64,000 nucleotides of DNA from Lysobacterales bacterium 66-474. Lineage in GTDB: Bacteria; Pseudomonadota; Gammaproteobacteria; Xanthomonadales; Rhodanobacteraceae. Below are positions 63,733 through 64,000 of the stretch, piece after piece; position 1 is the stretch's first letter, and each line of letters opens with the position of its first letter. Both the position numbers and the translations under genes were made by a program. A model generated the notes under the pieces. The model had not been told where the DNA came from, made no database searches, and worked only from the letters and a program-made list of their open reading frames with translations. Where the stretch lies: positions 62,001 through 126,000 of the forward strand of contig MKWP01000004.1 of NCBI GenBank assembly GCA_001899805.1. The letters are read 5' to 3'.

Positions 63733-64000
63733 GTGACCGTGCAACCGCGGCGAGACAAGGCCATCGGGAAATCCGTGATCGCGCTGGCGACGGCGTTGGC
63801 GTTTGGCCTTCTGGGCGGCTGTTCCACGCTCGGCTACTACGCCCACCTCGCCACGGGGGAAATGGCGGTGTTGCGTGCACGCAAGCCGATCCCGCAACTG
63901 ATCGACGACCCCGCCACCCCGCCGGAACTGCGTGCGCGCCTGCAACTGGCCCTGCGTGCCCGCGCCTTCGCCTCCGACACGCTGAAACTGCCGCGCAACA
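63733..64000 (+). CDS. Putative lipoprotein aminopeptidase (PF10023-like), partial
   Basis: The first 89 residues are visible; the gene continues past the right edge. It starts at a GTG ([19 protein letters not shown]; another GTG two codons later). A lipoprotein signal peptide ends in the lipobox LLGGC, followed by [39 protein letters not shown] and [17 protein letters not shown], which match the N-terminus of a proteobacterial family annotated as putative aminopeptidase. The catalytic region is outside the window, so activity cannot be assessed. Divergent from trpG with a short 47-nt gap. Confidence 0.8.
   Translation, partial: MTVQPRRDKAIGKSVIALATALAFGLLGGCSTLGYYAHLATGEMAVLRARKPIPQLIDDPATPPELRARLQLALRARAFASDTLKLPRN

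Overview
The window is a high-GC chromosomal segment of a gammaproteobacterium, most probably of the Lysobacterales/Xanthomonadales (Xanthomonas, Lysobacter, Rhodanobacter or Dyella relatives). The basis is gene content and order: trpG-trpD-trpC, a HAD phosphatase, a Clp-type CRP homologue, speD, coq7, rplM-rpsI; and ygfB-pepP and zapA-6S RNA-fau-rpiA. Two secreted S9 peptidases, an M13 peptidase and an N-glycan mannosidase cluster also fit this proteolytic, polymer-degrading group. I saw no transposase, phage gene, plasmid gene or CRISPR array; the window is mostly core genome with small accessory islands.

Left end (1-6.3 kb): four tandem, same-strand paralogues, each with a TIR domain, a TolB-like domain and a TPR tail. 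The first three in transcription order (rightmost to leftmost) are complete and the fourth runs off the left edge. All four keep the W-x3-E signature of NAD-cleaving TIR domains. A GTGA-N6-TCAC (CRP/Clp-type) site lies in front of the array, between it and an HNH endonuclease gene. This is the least ordinary system in the window.

6.4-25 kb: HNH nuclease, ClC channel, dxs, two secreted S9 peptidases, the glyoxylate-shunt operon aceB-aceA with a divergent LysR gene and a shared operator-like inverted repeat, tRNA-Thr, the pilS-pilR two-component pair, and a divergent pair of a CGNR-like regulator and a membrane protein with a periplasmic sugar-binding-like domain.

25-38 kb: LysR/LysE exporter pair, an FMN reductase, a mannose island (GH92 alpha-mannosidase opposite an overlapping operon of sugar permease, fructokinase and AGE epimerase, consistent with mannose to fructose to fructose-6-phosphate), an M13 lipoprotein peptidase, and an arsenic operon arsR-arsI-arsC-aquaporin. 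The arsenic operon has a near-consensus promoter so close to the arsR start codon that the message should be leaderless.

38-54 kb: ssb, ispB, dienelactone hydrolase, two ubiquinone FAD hydroxylases, a cobalamin adenosyltransferase whose 5' end is duplicated around a hairpin-rich insert, an HDAC-like deacetylase, small metabolic genes, ygfB-pepP, a 1538-residue propeller-PAS-GGDEF-EAL sensor, a coiled-coil ZapB-like gene, zapA and 6S RNA.

54-64 kb: folate cyclo-ligase, EVE protein, rpiA, tRNA-Gln, rpsI/rplM, coq7, a ~300-bp structured intergenic element, speD, clp, HAD phosphatase, trpC-trpD-trpG and the start of a lipoprotein aminopeptidase. Ubiquinone functions are spread through the window: the tail synthase IspB and three hydroxylases (UbiH, a UbiH-like paralogue, Coq7). 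Several genes end in long perfect hairpins without a U-tract that begin at or within a few bases of the stop codon.
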